In this document: one piece after another, positions 1 to 12,791 of the stretch
Layout of the letters: each line of letters opens with the position of its first letter
How positions within the stretch are numbered: position 1 is the stretch's first letter
Source of the DNA: Hyphomicrobiales bacterium
GTDB lineage: Bacteria > Pseudomonadota > Alphaproteobacteria > Rhizobiales > Rhizobiaceae
Direction of reading: 5' to 3'
DNA: 64,000 nt
Assembly: GCA_900467185.1 (NCBI GenBank)
Contig: UBPA01000017.1
Coordinates: 62,001-126,000, forward strand
Notes under the pieces: model-generated
The model's input: the letters and a program-made list of their open reading frames with translations, nothing else
Told to the model about the DNA's origin: nothing
Database searches by the model: none
Made by a program: the position numbers and the translations under genes

Positions 1-16
1 GTTGCGACATTTTCCG

Positions 17-46
17 CTTGCCAAGGATGCCCGATCCTTCTTATCT
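17..46 (+). promoter_or_regulatory. candidate promoter of the glycine riboswitch/gcv transcript
   Basis: A rhizobial-type -35 (CTTGCC, 17-22) is followed after 18 bases by a weak -10-like TTATCT (41-46), just before the riboswitch. The position is right for the leader start, but the -10 match is poor. The real promoter could lie upstream of the window. Confidence 0.25.
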
Positions 47-57
47 GAACCCGATCT

Positions 58-215
58 TGTTGGGAGAATCCAGCTTCGAGCTGGTGCCGAAGGAGCAACC
101 GCCCCGGAAACTCTCAGGCCCACGAACCAGCAGGATGCCGGCAGGACTCTGGAGAGAAGCATTTCGCTCGCCGAAGGGATAACAATCTCAGGCACAGGAA
201 CAGAGGGGGCTCATT
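58..215 (+). promoter_or_regulatory. tandem glycine riboswitch upstream of gcvT
   Basis: Two consecutive glycine aptamers can be read. The first has GGGAGA (62-67), GCCGAAGGAGCAA (86-98) and ACTCTCAGGC (110-119). The second has GGAGAGA (151-157), CGCCGAAGGGATAACA (169-184) and ATCTCAGGCAC (185-195), ending in a G-run (about 204-209). These are the conserved core boxes of the gcvT RNA family, and the tandem layout with a short linker is its typical form. It lies about 65 bases before the gcvT start. Known glycine riboswitches before gcvT turn expression on when glycine is in excess. No strong intrinsic terminator lies between it and gcvT, so control at translation initiation is my inference. 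Confidence 0.93.
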
Positions 216-280
216 CGACGGCACGACTCCGTGCGCGTTGACACGAGCCGGCGCGCATGGCGCCAACCTGGAGACCGGAT

Positions 281-1435
281 TTGGACGATCACACAGCCTT
301 GAACGATGCCCCGCTGAAGCAGACGCCGCTGCACGCCCTGCATGTCGCGCTCGGCGCCCGCATGGTGCCCTTTGCCGGCTACGACATGCCGGTTCAGTAC
401 CCCGCCGGCGTCCTGAAGGAGCATTTGCATACCCGCGACGCTGCCGGCCTCTTCGACGTGTCCCACATGGGCCAGGTCGAGCTGCGCGCGGCATCCGGCA
501 CGCTGGAAGACGCGGCTCTGGCGCTCGAAAGCCTCGTGCCCGTCGATGTGCTCGGCATCGCCGAAGGCCGCCAGCGTTATGCTCTTTTCACCGACGAGAC
601 CGGCGGCATCCTCGACGACCTGATGATCGCGCGGCTGCCCGGCCGGTTCCTGATCGTGGTCAATGCGGCCTGCAAGCACGCCGATTTCGCGCACCTGAAG
701 GCGCATCTGGGCGACCGGTTCGAACTGACCCTGCTCGAGGACCGGGCGCTGCTGGCCTTGCAGGGTCCGCGCGCGGAAGGCGTTCTGGCCGAGCTCTGGG
801 GCGATGTCGCCGCCATGCGCTTCATGGATGTCGCCGAAGCCGCGATCCACGACGTTCCCTGCATCATTTCCCGCTCCGGCTACACCGGCGAGGACGGTTT
901 CGAGATCTCCGTTCCCGCCGACAAGGCCGAGGATATCGCCCGGCGCCTGCTCGATCATCCCGATGTGCTGCCGATCGGCCTCGGCGCGCGGGACTCGCTG
1001 CGGCTAGAAGCCGGCCTCTGCCTCTATGGCAACGACATCGACACGACCACCTGCCCCATCGAGGCGGCGCTCGATTGGGCGATCCAGAAATCCCGTCGCA
1101 CGGGCGGCGCCCGAAGCGGCGGCTTTCCGGGCGCGGGCGCCATTCTGGACGCCCAGACGAACGGCACGGCGATCCGCCGCGTCGGCCTGAAACCGGACGG
1201 CAAGGCCCCGGTGCGCGGAGGTGCGACGCTCTATTCGGACGCGACCGGCACCACCGAAATCGGAAAGGTCACGTCGGGCGGCTTCGGCCCCACCGTCGGC
1301 CACCCCGTTGCCATGGGCTATGTCGATACCCCGCTCGCGACGCCCGGCACCACCGTGTTTGCGGAACTGCGCGGCAAATATCTGCCGATGACGGTTTCCG
1401 CACTTCCCTTCATCACCCCCACCTACAAGCGCTGA
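281..1435 (+). CDS. gcvT: glycine cleavage system aminomethyltransferase (T protein)
   Basis: T protein of the glycine cleavage complex. It transfers the methylene carbon from the aminomethyl-lipoyl H protein to tetrahydrofolate, releasing ammonia. The product (about 384 residues) has the family N-terminus (PLHALH..LGARMVPFAGYDMPVQYP) and folate-binding core motifs such as FDVSHMGQ and SRSGYTGEDGFEI. I chose the TTG at 281 because GGAGA (270-274) sits 6 bases upstream and the product then starts LDDHTALN, like other rhizobial T proteins. An in-frame ATG at 257 would add eight residues but has no clear ribosome site. First gene of a gcvT-gcvH-gcvP operon behind a glycine riboswitch. Confidence 0.95.
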   Translation: MDDHTALNDAPLKQTPLHALHVALGARMVPFAGYDMPVQYPAGVLKEHLHTRDAAGLFDVSHMGQVELRAASGTLEDAALALESLVPVDVLGIAEGRQRYALFTDETGGILDDLMIARLPGRFLIVVNAACKHADFAHLKAHLGDRFELTLLEDRALLALQGPRAEGVLAELWGDVAAMRFMDVAEAAIHDVPCIISRSGYTGEDGFEISVPADKAEDIARRLLDHPDVLPIGLGARDSLRLEAGLCLYGNDIDTTTCPIEAALDWAIQKSRRTGGARSGGFPGAGAILDAQTNGTAIRRVGLKPDGKAPVRGGATLYSDATGTTEIGKVTSGGFGPTVGHPVAMGYVDTPLATPGTTVFAELRGKYLPMTVSALPFITPTYKR

Positions 1436-1450
1436 TCAGGAGCCGATCCC

Positions 1451-1812
1451 ATGCTGAAATTTACCGACGAACATGAGTGGCTGCAGATCGACGGCGACGT
1501 CGCGACTGTCGGCATCACCAAGCACGCTGCCGACCAGCTCGGCGACCTCGTTTTCGTGGAACTGCCCGAAACCGGCACGGCCCTCACCAAGGGCGAGAGC
1601 GCCGCGACCGTCGAATCCGTCAAGGCTGCCTCCGACGTCTATTGTCCGCTGGACGGCGAGATTGTCGAAACCAACCCGGCCATTGTTGAAGACCCCGCGC
1701 TTGTCAATGGCGACCCGCAGGGTGCCGGCTGGTTCTTCAAGCTGAAACTCTCCGACCCCTCCGCTGCCAATGCGCTGCTGGACGAGGACGCCTACAAGGA
1801 GCTGATCGCCTG

Positions 1813-1813
<1 letters not shown>
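1451..1813 (+). CDS. gcvH: glycine cleavage system H protein
   Basis: Lipoyl carrier protein of the glycine cleavage system (120 residues). It shuttles the aminomethyl group between P, T and L proteins on a lipoylated lysine. The lipoylation motif is complete: [17 protein letters not shown], with the modified lysine at residue 58. The N-terminal FTDEHEWL is typical of the family. AGGAG (1439-1443) precedes the ATG by 7 bases. The stop codon overlaps the gcvP start by one base (TGATG), indicating translational coupling. Confidence 0.97.
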
Positions 1814-4695
<2,882 letters not shown>

Positions 4696-4704
4696 GCATG
4701 AAGG

Positions 4705-4735
4705 AAGGCCCGCTCACGTCAGCGGGCCTTTTCTT
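4705..4735 (+). terminator. rho-independent terminator of the gcv operon
   Basis: A perfect 10-bp stem AAGGCCCGCT / AGCGGGCCTT (4705-4714 and 4721-4730) with loop CACGTC is followed by TTCTT. It lies 10 bases after the gcvP stop. It faces the 3' end of the convergent kinase gene and could also slow transcription from that side, although the opposite T-tract is poor. Confidence 0.85.
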
Positions 4736-4748
4736 ATCGAACGTCTGG

Positions 4749-6557
4749 TCAGGCAGCCGGAAGACTGACGACAAAGCGCGCGCCGTTCCGGTACTCCGGA
4801 TCGAGCACGATCGTGCCGCCATGGCTTTCCGCAATGCGCCTTGCCAGCGACAGGCCGACACCGGTGCCCGGGAAGACGCTTTCGTCCCGATGCAGTCGCT
4901 GGAAGATGTCGAAGATCCTGTCCGCATGTTGCGGATCGATGCCGACGCCGTTGTCGCTGAAGGCGATGTGCACAGACCGTCCCTCCCGCCACCCGTTGAT
5001 CAGGAGTTCCGGCGGGATGCCCGCCCGGCGGTACTTGATGGCGTTGCCGATGACGTTCTGGAAGAGGCGCTTCAACAGTTCGGGATCGCCAATGACGTCG
5101 GGAAGGTCAGCGGTCTTGATGAGGGCGCCGCTTTCGGTGATGTGACTTTGCAGATTCCCGAGCGTCTCCTCGACGACGTCGCGCAGGTCAACGCGATGCG
5201 GGCTGATGATCCGATCGGCGATCCGGGCATAATCGAGCAGGCTGTCGACCAGATGCATGAGACGCCGCGACTTGCCGCGCAGCTGCGTCGCATAAGCCGG
5301 CACGTTGCCGAGCTCGTTCGAGGCGATATCGTCGGCGATCATCTCGGCGAACATCGAGATCTGCCGCATCGGTGCCTTCAGATCGTGTGAGACGCTGCTG
5401 GTGAATTGCCCGAGCGCCTCGTTCTTGCGTTGCAGCTCCGAACTCTGCTCGGCAATGCGCATCTGTTGCCGCTTGATCTCAGTGATATCGCGCCCCACCG
5501 TGACATATTCGACAAGGCGCCCGTCCTCGAACACCGCAAGTTTCGACCAGAGGATCCAGACCTCGGCACCGGTGGCAGACACGCGGCGCTGCTCCCGGGT
5601 GGTCGCAGGCGCTTCCGGCGTCAGACGTCGAAGGATCTCCGCCAGCGGATCGCCCGCCACGCTGAAATCGAGACAGCTTCGGCCGACGATGGCATCGGCA
5701 GACAGGCCGATGAAGGCGGCAAAGCGCTGGTTTACGAATGTGTAGATCAGATCGGGGGACAAGCGGGTGATGAGGTCGGGAATGGTCTCGACCAGCGTCG
5801 CATAGTCCTGCCGCTGCCGCTCCAGTTCCTGTTCGACCTTTTTCAGGTCGGTCACGTCGACGCGGATGGCAACGGTGTTGCCGTCTGCCGTCAGCGTGTT
5901 TTCGGCTCTCAGCCATCGGCCATTGGTGTAGGGGAAGATCTCCGGCATCCCGTCGGCCCTGCGGAACAGCTCGACCTGGCGCCGCATCCGGGCCTCGGCA
6001 TCCGGCGATCCCGGCACCAATCCCTCTTCCGCCAGAATTTCCAGCGCGAAATCCGCCGCCTGCATGCCGATCAGCAACCGCTCCCCGACAGGGCCGAAAA
6101 GCTGGCGATAGGCCCGGTTGCACAGAATCAGCCGCTCGTCCTTGTCGTAGATCGCAATGCCCTCGGCGATCACGTCGAGGGCCGTATCCACAGCGCGCGG
6201 AGACGGAACGTCATCAGCGGCATCGCGCAGAGGTTTCGCACGAATGATCCGGATGGACGTTTCCGATGTATCGGCTGCGCCTGGAACCGCGATGATACGC
6301 GTCATGCCGATGAAGCGCGTGCCATCCATACGTCTGTAAAGAACGGACACATCATGGGCGTTGCCCGCGCCGTCGGGAAAGGCCTCGTCGAGCAGCGGCG
6401 CCATCGTCTGGCCGACGATCTGGCCGGCATTGAACCCGAAAAGAACCGCCGCCGCCGGGTTGACCGAAAGGATCGCCCCACCCGGCGTCGTCACGATGAC
6501 GGCGTCGGGATGATCATTGTACAGAGCCTCAAGGATCGTCCGGTCCGGAATGGGCAA
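4749..6557 (-). CDS. soluble PAS-PAS-PAS histidine kinase (orphan)
   Basis: Sensor histidine kinase of 602 residues without any obvious membrane segment, so probably cytoplasmic. Three PAS-like domains cover roughly residues 8-115, 128-235 and 250-365. They are followed by a HisKA domain with SVSHDLKAP (phospho-acceptor His387) and an HATPase domain with the N box NVIGNAIKY, and G boxes DNGVGI and GTGVGLSLA. No response regulator lies next to it. The start is a TTG with AGAGG 7 bases upstream, and no better ATG is near. The signal is unknown; PAS domains suggest a redox, light or small-ligand input. It lies downstream of sufA on the same strand after a 180-base gap. Confidence 0.9.
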   Translation of the reverse strand: MPIPDRTILEALYNDHPDAVIVTTPGGAILSVNPAAAVLFGFNAGQIVGQTMAPLLDEAFPDGAGNAHDVSVLYRRMDGTRFIGMTRIIAVPGAADTSETSIRIIRAKPLRDAADDVPSPRAVDTALDVIAEGIAIYDKDERLILCNRAYRQLFGPVGERLLIGMQAADFALEILAEEGLVPGSPDAEARMRRQVELFRRADGMPEIFPYTNGRWLRAENTLTADGNTVAIRVDVTDLKKVEQELERQRQDYATLVETIPDLITRLSPDLIYTFVNQRFAAFIGLSADAIVGRSCLDFSVAGDPLAEILRRLTPEAPATTREQRRVSATGAEVWILWSKLAVFEDGRLVEYVTVGRDITEIKRQQMRIAEQSSELQRKNEALGQFTSSVSHDLKAPMRQISMFAEMIADDIASNELGNVPAYATQLRGKSRRLMHLVDSLLDYARIADRIISPHRVDLRDVVEETLGNLQSHITESGALIKTADLPDVIGDPELLKRLFQNVIGNAIKYRRAGIPPELLINGWREGRSVHIAFSDNGVGIDPQHADRIFDIFQRLHRDESVFPGTGVGLSLARRIAESHGGTIVLDPEYRNGARFVVSLPAA

Positions 6558-6700
6558 GTCAGCGCCTCTGCCACGTAGGTGAGTTTCGGCGAACGATACG
6601 GGCGAATGATTTCCGGTCGGTTGATGTCGGATGCGAAAGACCGGTCACTCAGAGCATGCAGCGGCTCCCGCGAGCCGTCGCTGTCAACGAAACGGAAGGT

Positions 6701-6716
6701 CCCGGCCTATGCCGGG
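6701..6716 (-). terminator. weak hairpin after sufA
   Basis: CCCGGC-CTAT-GCCGGG forms a 6-bp stem 20 bases past the sufA stop. Read on the minus strand it is followed by ACCTTCC, a poor T-tract. It may mark the end of the suf transcript but is not a convincing terminator. Confidence 0.3.
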
Positions 6717-6736
6717 CTGCCGGCCCGCGTCCGCTC

Positions 6737-7129
6737 TCAGCCGACCCGGACCACGGCCTCGCCCTTGGCGGCAAGTGCTGCGAGGTCCGCAGGCTTGAGT
6801 TCGACCGATTCGCCGCAACCGCAGGCCGATGTCTGATTGGGATTGTTGAAGGTGAAGCCCGACCGCATCTTGGTGACTTCGAAGTCCATGCGCGTGCCGA
6901 GCAGATAGAGCACCGCTTCGGGCGCAACCCAGACACGGGCGCCTGCATGCTCGATCAGGTCGTCCTTCGCATGGGGTTCCGTCACCAGATCGACGGCATA
7001 TTCCATGCCGGCGCATCCGCCCTTCTTGATGGACAGCCGGATGCCCTTCGTATCGCCACCCGCGTTCTCGACGATGGCGTTGACGCGCTGTGCCGCCGCG
7101 TCGGACAGGCTCATGACCGCAAAACCCAT
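6737..7129 (-). CDS. sufA: SufA/IscA-type Fe-S cluster carrier
   Basis: A-type carrier (130 residues) that receives Fe-S clusters from the SufBCD scaffold and hands them to apo-enzymes. The conserved cysteines are visible: GGCAGMEY in the middle and the C-terminal ACGCGES pair. The start at 7129 is chosen because AGGAGA stands 8 bases upstream (GCAAGGAGAATTTCC). An upstream in-frame extension lacks such a site. It is the last gene of the suf operon, 75 bases after sufT. Confidence 0.93.
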   Translation of the reverse strand: MGFAVMSLSDAAAQRVNAIVENAGGDTKGIRLSIKKGGCAGMEYAVDLVTEPHAKDDLIEHAGARVWVAPEAVLYLLGTRMDFEVTKMRSGFTFNNPNQTSACGCGESVELKPADLAALAAKGEAVVRVG

Positions 7130-7204
7130 GGAAATTCTCCTTGCAACAACCGGGTTCAAGGCCCGGTGCTCTGCATTCGAATGTAAGACCCTATCGCCCG
7201 TTGA

Positions 7205-7597
7205 TCAATACCAGCCGACGGCGACTTGCGCCTCCTCGGACATGCGATCCGGCGTCCATGGCGGATCGAAGGTCATGGACACCTCGACGCCCGAAACGCC
7301 TTCCACCGCACCGACGGCATTCTCGACCCAGCCCGGCATTTCGCCGGCGACCGGGCAGCCCGGCGCCGTCAGCGTCATGGCGATCTTCACCATCCGGTCG
7401 TCCTCGATGTCGATCTTGTAGATCAGCCCGAGTTCGTAGATGTCGGCCGGGATTTCCGGGTCGTAGACTGTCTTCAGCGCGGAGATCACGTCGTCTGACA
7501 AGCGCGCCAGTTCTTCCGGCGGAATAGCCGACTGGACGATGCCGTCACGGGCATCCGCGGTTTCGCCTGTGGTGTCGGCCGGGGTCTCTAGGGTCAT
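7205..7597 (-). CDS. sufT: SufT-like MIP18/DUF59 Fe-S assembly protein
   Basis: DUF59 (MIP18-type) protein of 130 residues, a family that helps mature Fe-S proteins; in Agrobacterium the gene at this operon position is called sufX. The domain core is clear: VYDPEIPADIYELGLIY, followed by MTLTAPGCP with the family's conserved cysteine. The first 30 residues are a low-complexity acidic/threonine-rich tail. The ATG at 7597 has GAGGA upstream and comes 10 bases after the sufS stop. Its place between sufS and sufA supports the Fe-S role. Confidence 0.9.
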   Translation of the reverse strand: MTLETPADTTGETADARDGIVQSAIPPEELARLSDDVISALKTVYDPEIPADIYELGLIYKIDIEDDRMVKIAMTLTAPGCPVAGEMPGWVENAVGAVEGVSGVEVSMTFDPPWTPDRMSEEAQVAVGWY

Positions 7598-7607
7598 GCT
7601 CGTATCC

Positions 7608-8849
7608 TCACGCAAAGAATGTCCGCGCCTGTTCCAGCGCGGCGACCAGCACGTCGACTTCGGCGCGCGTGTTGTAAAGCCCGAACGAGGCCCGGCAGGT
7701 GGACGTCACGCCGAACCGCTTGAGAAGCGGCATGGCGCAGTGCGTACCCGCCCGAACCGCGACACCAGCACGGTCGATGACCGTGGACACGTCATGGGCA
7801 TGCACCCCTTCGATCTCGAAGGAAAAGATACCGCCCTTGCCCGGCGCCTGCCCGATCACGCGCAGCGCGTTCACCGACTGCAACCGCTCGGCCGCATAGG
7901 CGGCGAGATCCGCCTCGTGCCGCGCGATCCTGTCGCGGCCGATCCCGTCCATATAGTCGAGCGCGACACCGAGGCCGATCGCCTGCACGATTGGCGGCGT
8001 TCCCGCCTCGAAACGGTGCGGCGGCTCGTTGTAGCTGATCGCGTCCTCGCTGACGTCAATGATCATCTCACCGCCGCCCATGAAGGGCCGCATCTCGGCC
8101 AGCCGCTCCTTCTTGCCGTAAAGCACGCCGATGCCCGAAGGGCCGTAGAGCTTATGGCCGGTCATGACGTACCAGTCGCAATCGATGTCCTGCACGTCCA
8201 CCGGCATGTGCACCGCCGCCTGGCTGCCATCGACAAGCACAGGGATGCCGCGCTCACGCGCGATGCGGCAGATCTCTTTGACATCAACGATCGTGCCGAG
8301 CGCGTTCGACATATGCGTGATCGCCACCAGTTTCGTCTTCGGCGTCAGGCATTTGACGAAGTCGTCGATGTGGAACACGCCCTGATCGTCCACCGGCGCC
8401 CAGACCAGCTTGGCGCCCTGCCGCTCGCGAATGAAGTGCCAGGGGACGATGTTGGAGTGGTGTTCCATGATCGAAATCACGATCTCGTCGTCTGCAGCGA
8501 GTTTCGGCATGCCCCAGCCATAGGCGACCGTGTTGATCGCCTCGGTCGAGGACTTGGTGAACACGATGTCATCGACGGATGGCGCATTCAGAAAGCGCCG
8601 CACCGTCTCGCGCGACTGCTCGTAGGCATCCGTCGCGGCATTCGACAGGAAATGCAGGCCGCGATGAACATTGGCGTATTCGTTGGCATAGGCATGGCTG
8701 ATCGCGTCGATGACGACCTGCGGCTTCTGGGCCGAGGCGCCATTGTCGAGATAGACGAGCGGCTTGCCGTAGACGGTCCGCGACAGGATCGGGAAATCCT
8801 GCCGTATCCGCTCGACGTCATATGCCTCTAGGGAAACCGTCTGGTCCAT
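7608..8849 (-). CDS. sufS: SufS-type cysteine desulfurase
   Basis: Group II cysteine desulfurase (413 residues). It removes sulfur from cysteine as an enzyme persulfide for Fe-S assembly. The PLP lysine is in MTGHKLYGPSG (K233) and the catalytic cysteine in RAGTHCAMPLL (C371), the motif typical of SufS rather than IscS. It is the second desulfurase of this operon; a NifS/IscS-like enzyme is encoded at the operon start. No SufE or SufU sulfur acceptor is present in the window, so the partner must be encoded elsewhere. Confidence 0.96.
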   Translation of the reverse strand: MDQTVSLEAYDVERIRQDFPILSRTVYGKPLVYLDNGASAQKPQVVIDAISHAYANEYANVHRGLHFLSNAATDAYEQSRETVRRFLNAPSVDDIVFTKSSTEAINTVAYGWGMPKLAADDEIVISIMEHHSNIVPWHFIRERQGAKLVWAPVDDQGVFHIDDFVKCLTPKTKLVAITHMSNALGTIVDVKEICRIARERGIPVLVDGSQAAVHMPVDVQDIDCDWYVMTGHKLYGPSGIGVLYGKKERLAEMRPFMGGGEMIIDVSEDAISYNEPPHRFEAGTPPIVQAIGLGVALDYMDGIGRDRIARHEADLAAYAAERLQSVNALRVIGQAPGKGGIFSFEIEGVHAHDVSTVIDRAGVAVRAGTHCAMPLLKRFGVTSTCRASFGLYNTRAEVDVLVAALEQARTFFA

Positions 8850-8891
8850 GGGTGCCTCTGCTTTCTGCCTCGGTGCGCGTGCCGGATGCGA

Positions 8892-10166
8892 TCAGGCGTG
8901 CCGCGCCAGCCATTCGGCGATGATGAGTTCCAGTGGCTCGATCAGCGTCTCGCTCTCCAGCTCCTCGACGATCTCGTCCACGAAGGCATTGACCAGCATG
9001 GCGCGCGCCCGGTTTTCCGGAATGCCGCGGGCCTGGAGGTAATACAGATGCGTCGGGTTCAGGTCGATCACGGTCGCGCCGTGACCGCACTGAACGTCGT
9101 CGGCAAAGATCTCGAGTTCGGGCTTGGCGGAGAAATCCGCGTCGTCCGACAGCAGGAGCGTGTTGCACGCCATCTTCGCATCCGTCTTCTGCGCATCCTG
9201 CGCCACACGGATCTGCCCCTGGAACACGCCGCGCGCCCGGTCGAAGAGCACGTTGCGAATGATCTCGGTCGAGGTCGTGTTGGCCACGTCATGGCCGAGC
9301 GTGAAGGTCACGTCCGTCAGGCTGTCGCCACCCATCAGGTTGATGCCGCGAAGCTTGAAGTCCGAGCCTTCGCCCGTTACCACGCCATGCACTTCCTGGC
9401 GCACCAGCTTGCCGCCGGCATTGATGACGAACAGCTTGAAGGACGCGTTTTCGCCTAGCTCGAAATTGAGCTGACCGAGATGCGTGTCGTCGTCGCCCTG
9501 CTGCTGCAACAGGATCCACGTCACCTCGGCGCCCGCCTCGATGATGAGATCGGACACGGACGAAACAAGGCTCGGCGTGCCATCGACCGACAGATGCCGC
9601 TCGATCACGGTCGCTTTGGAACCGGGCCCGAAGGTGACCGGAAAGCGGCTGTGGCTCTGTCCCGCACTCTGCACGATCTGCAGTTCCAACGGCTGAACCA
9701 GAACGGTCTCTTCCGGGATCTCGATCTCGAAGCCATCGCGAACGAAGGTGCCGTTGATGCGGCCGATGGCATCTTCGGTATTCCGCTCGACCAGATCGCC
9801 GGCCGCCGTCCCGTCGAGCAGGCTCTCGCCATAGCGCTTGACGACAACGCCCTGCGGCGCATCGCCGACGTCCGCCCGGCCATTGAGAACCGTCAGCACG
9901 GAGGAGCCGATCGCCAGAGGTGCGACCGCTTCCGCAAAGGCAGAGCCATCGAAGGCAGGAACGGTGCGCAGCAATGCGCGCAGATCGGTATAGTGCCAGG
10001 CCTCCAGCCGCCGCGTCGGCAAGCCGGCATCCTTCAGGTCGGAGAGCAGCAGGTCGCGCGCCGAGAGAACGGCGCCGTCACCGGGAAGGTCGCTGACCTG
10101 ATGATTATACGCTTCCAGCAGCGCCGTTTCGGCAGCCGTCCGCGTGATCGTGTTTTGAATGTTCAT
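8892..10166 (-). CDS. sufD: Fe-S assembly scaffold subunit SufD
   Basis: SufD (424 residues), which forms the SufB-SufC2-SufD scaffold and is needed for iron entry. The C-terminal half carries the beta-helix family signature, including a conserved histidine in DVQCGHGATV and RGIPENRARAMLVNAF. The N-terminal region is less conserved. The ATG at 10166 is preceded by AAGGAG about 10 bases upstream. The gene follows sufC by 14 bases. Confidence 0.94.
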   Translation of the reverse strand: MNIQNTITRTAAETALLEAYNHQVSDLPGDGAVLSARDLLLSDLKDAGLPTRRLEAWHYTDLRALLRTVPAFDGSAFAEAVAPLAIGSSVLTVLNGRADVGDAPQGVVVKRYGESLLDGTAAGDLVERNTEDAIGRINGTFVRDGFEIEIPEETVLVQPLELQIVQSAGQSHSRFPVTFGPGSKATVIERHLSVDGTPSLVSSVSDLIIEAGAEVTWILLQQQGDDDTHLGQLNFELGENASFKLFVINAGGKLVRQEVHGVVTGEGSDFKLRGINLMGGDSLTDVTFTLGHDVANTTSTEIIRNVLFDRARGVFQGQIRVAQDAQKTDAKMACNTLLLSDDADFSAKPELEIFADDVQCGHGATVIDLNPTHLYYLQARGIPENRARAMLVNAFVDEIVEELESETLIEPLELIIAEWLARHA

Positions 10167-10180
10167 GAGCAGACGCTCCT

Positions 10181-10936
<756 letters not shown>

Positions 10937-10937
10937 C

Positions 10938-11183
10938 TCAATCGTCTTTCAAACGTGTCGTTTTACCTAAGAGAAATCGATCAAGAGTGTTCGCTTTCAT
11001 TTTACCGGCCACACAAAGAATGGCGAGAACAACAAAAAGCGAGACACCACCGACAATTCTCGCAAAATTCCAATCACCGATAATTCCGGCGAGACCGACG
11101 AAAAGGCCGCAAACGCTAAGAAAAAGGGCCATGAGCATGACCTTCATCCCTGTCGTAAGAGGTACATCGTCCACCTTTTTCAA
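10938..11183 (-). CDS. small two-helix membrane protein between sufB and sufC
   Basis: An 81-residue protein with two hydrophobic stretches (about residues 14-36 and 44-60: MKVMLMALFLSVCGLFVGLAGI and IVGGVSLFVVLAILCVAG) and charged ends. I do not recognise the family. The TTG start at 11183 lies one base after the sufB stop, and the ORF ends one base before the sufC start, so it fills the spacer exactly. An internal ATG at 11147 (residue 13) is an alternative start. Its base composition is visibly less GC-rich than its neighbours. The position suggests co-expression with suf; a membrane link for Fe-S or iron handling is speculation. Confidence 0.7.
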   Translation of the reverse strand: MKKVDDVPLTTGMKVMLMALFLSVCGLFVGLAGIIGDWNFARIVGGVSLFVVLAILCVAGKMKANTLDRFLLGKTTRLKDD

Positions 11184-11184
11184 A

Positions 11185-12654
<1,470 letters not shown>

Positions 12655-12670
12655 GTCATTCTCCCGTCTT

Positions 12671-12778
12671 GCCGGATGTCAAGGATCCGGCCCTCTGTGA
12701 GGCACGATTGTGTCGTGCCGTCTATGTAATGGGCCGAGCGGGGAGTTTCACCCTTTTTCGGCCTCGAAAACTCCGCTC
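12671..12778 (-). other. three-hairpin structured spacer between sufS2 and sufB
   Basis: Three inverted repeats follow each other in the 137-base spacer. They are GCCGGAT/ATCCGGC (12671-12677, 12685-12691), GGCACGA/TCGTGCC (12701-12707, 12713-12719), and a longer stem GAGCG-GAGTTT paired with AAACTCCGCTC (12736-12748, 12768-12778, two-base bulge). None ends in a usable T-run on the coding strand. Possible roles are mRNA processing, partial attenuation, or a small-RNA target; this is inference. Confidence 0.55.
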
Positions 12779-12791
12779 TTACACGCTTTCT

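Noticed and set aside
188-958. Long minus-strand frame opposite gcvT and riboswitch
   Set aside because: No ribosome site, no family resemblance; it is the reverse shadow of gcvT.
6579-6836. 85-residue plus-strand frame between kinase and sufA
   Set aside because: Overlaps the sufA end in another frame, no ribosome site.
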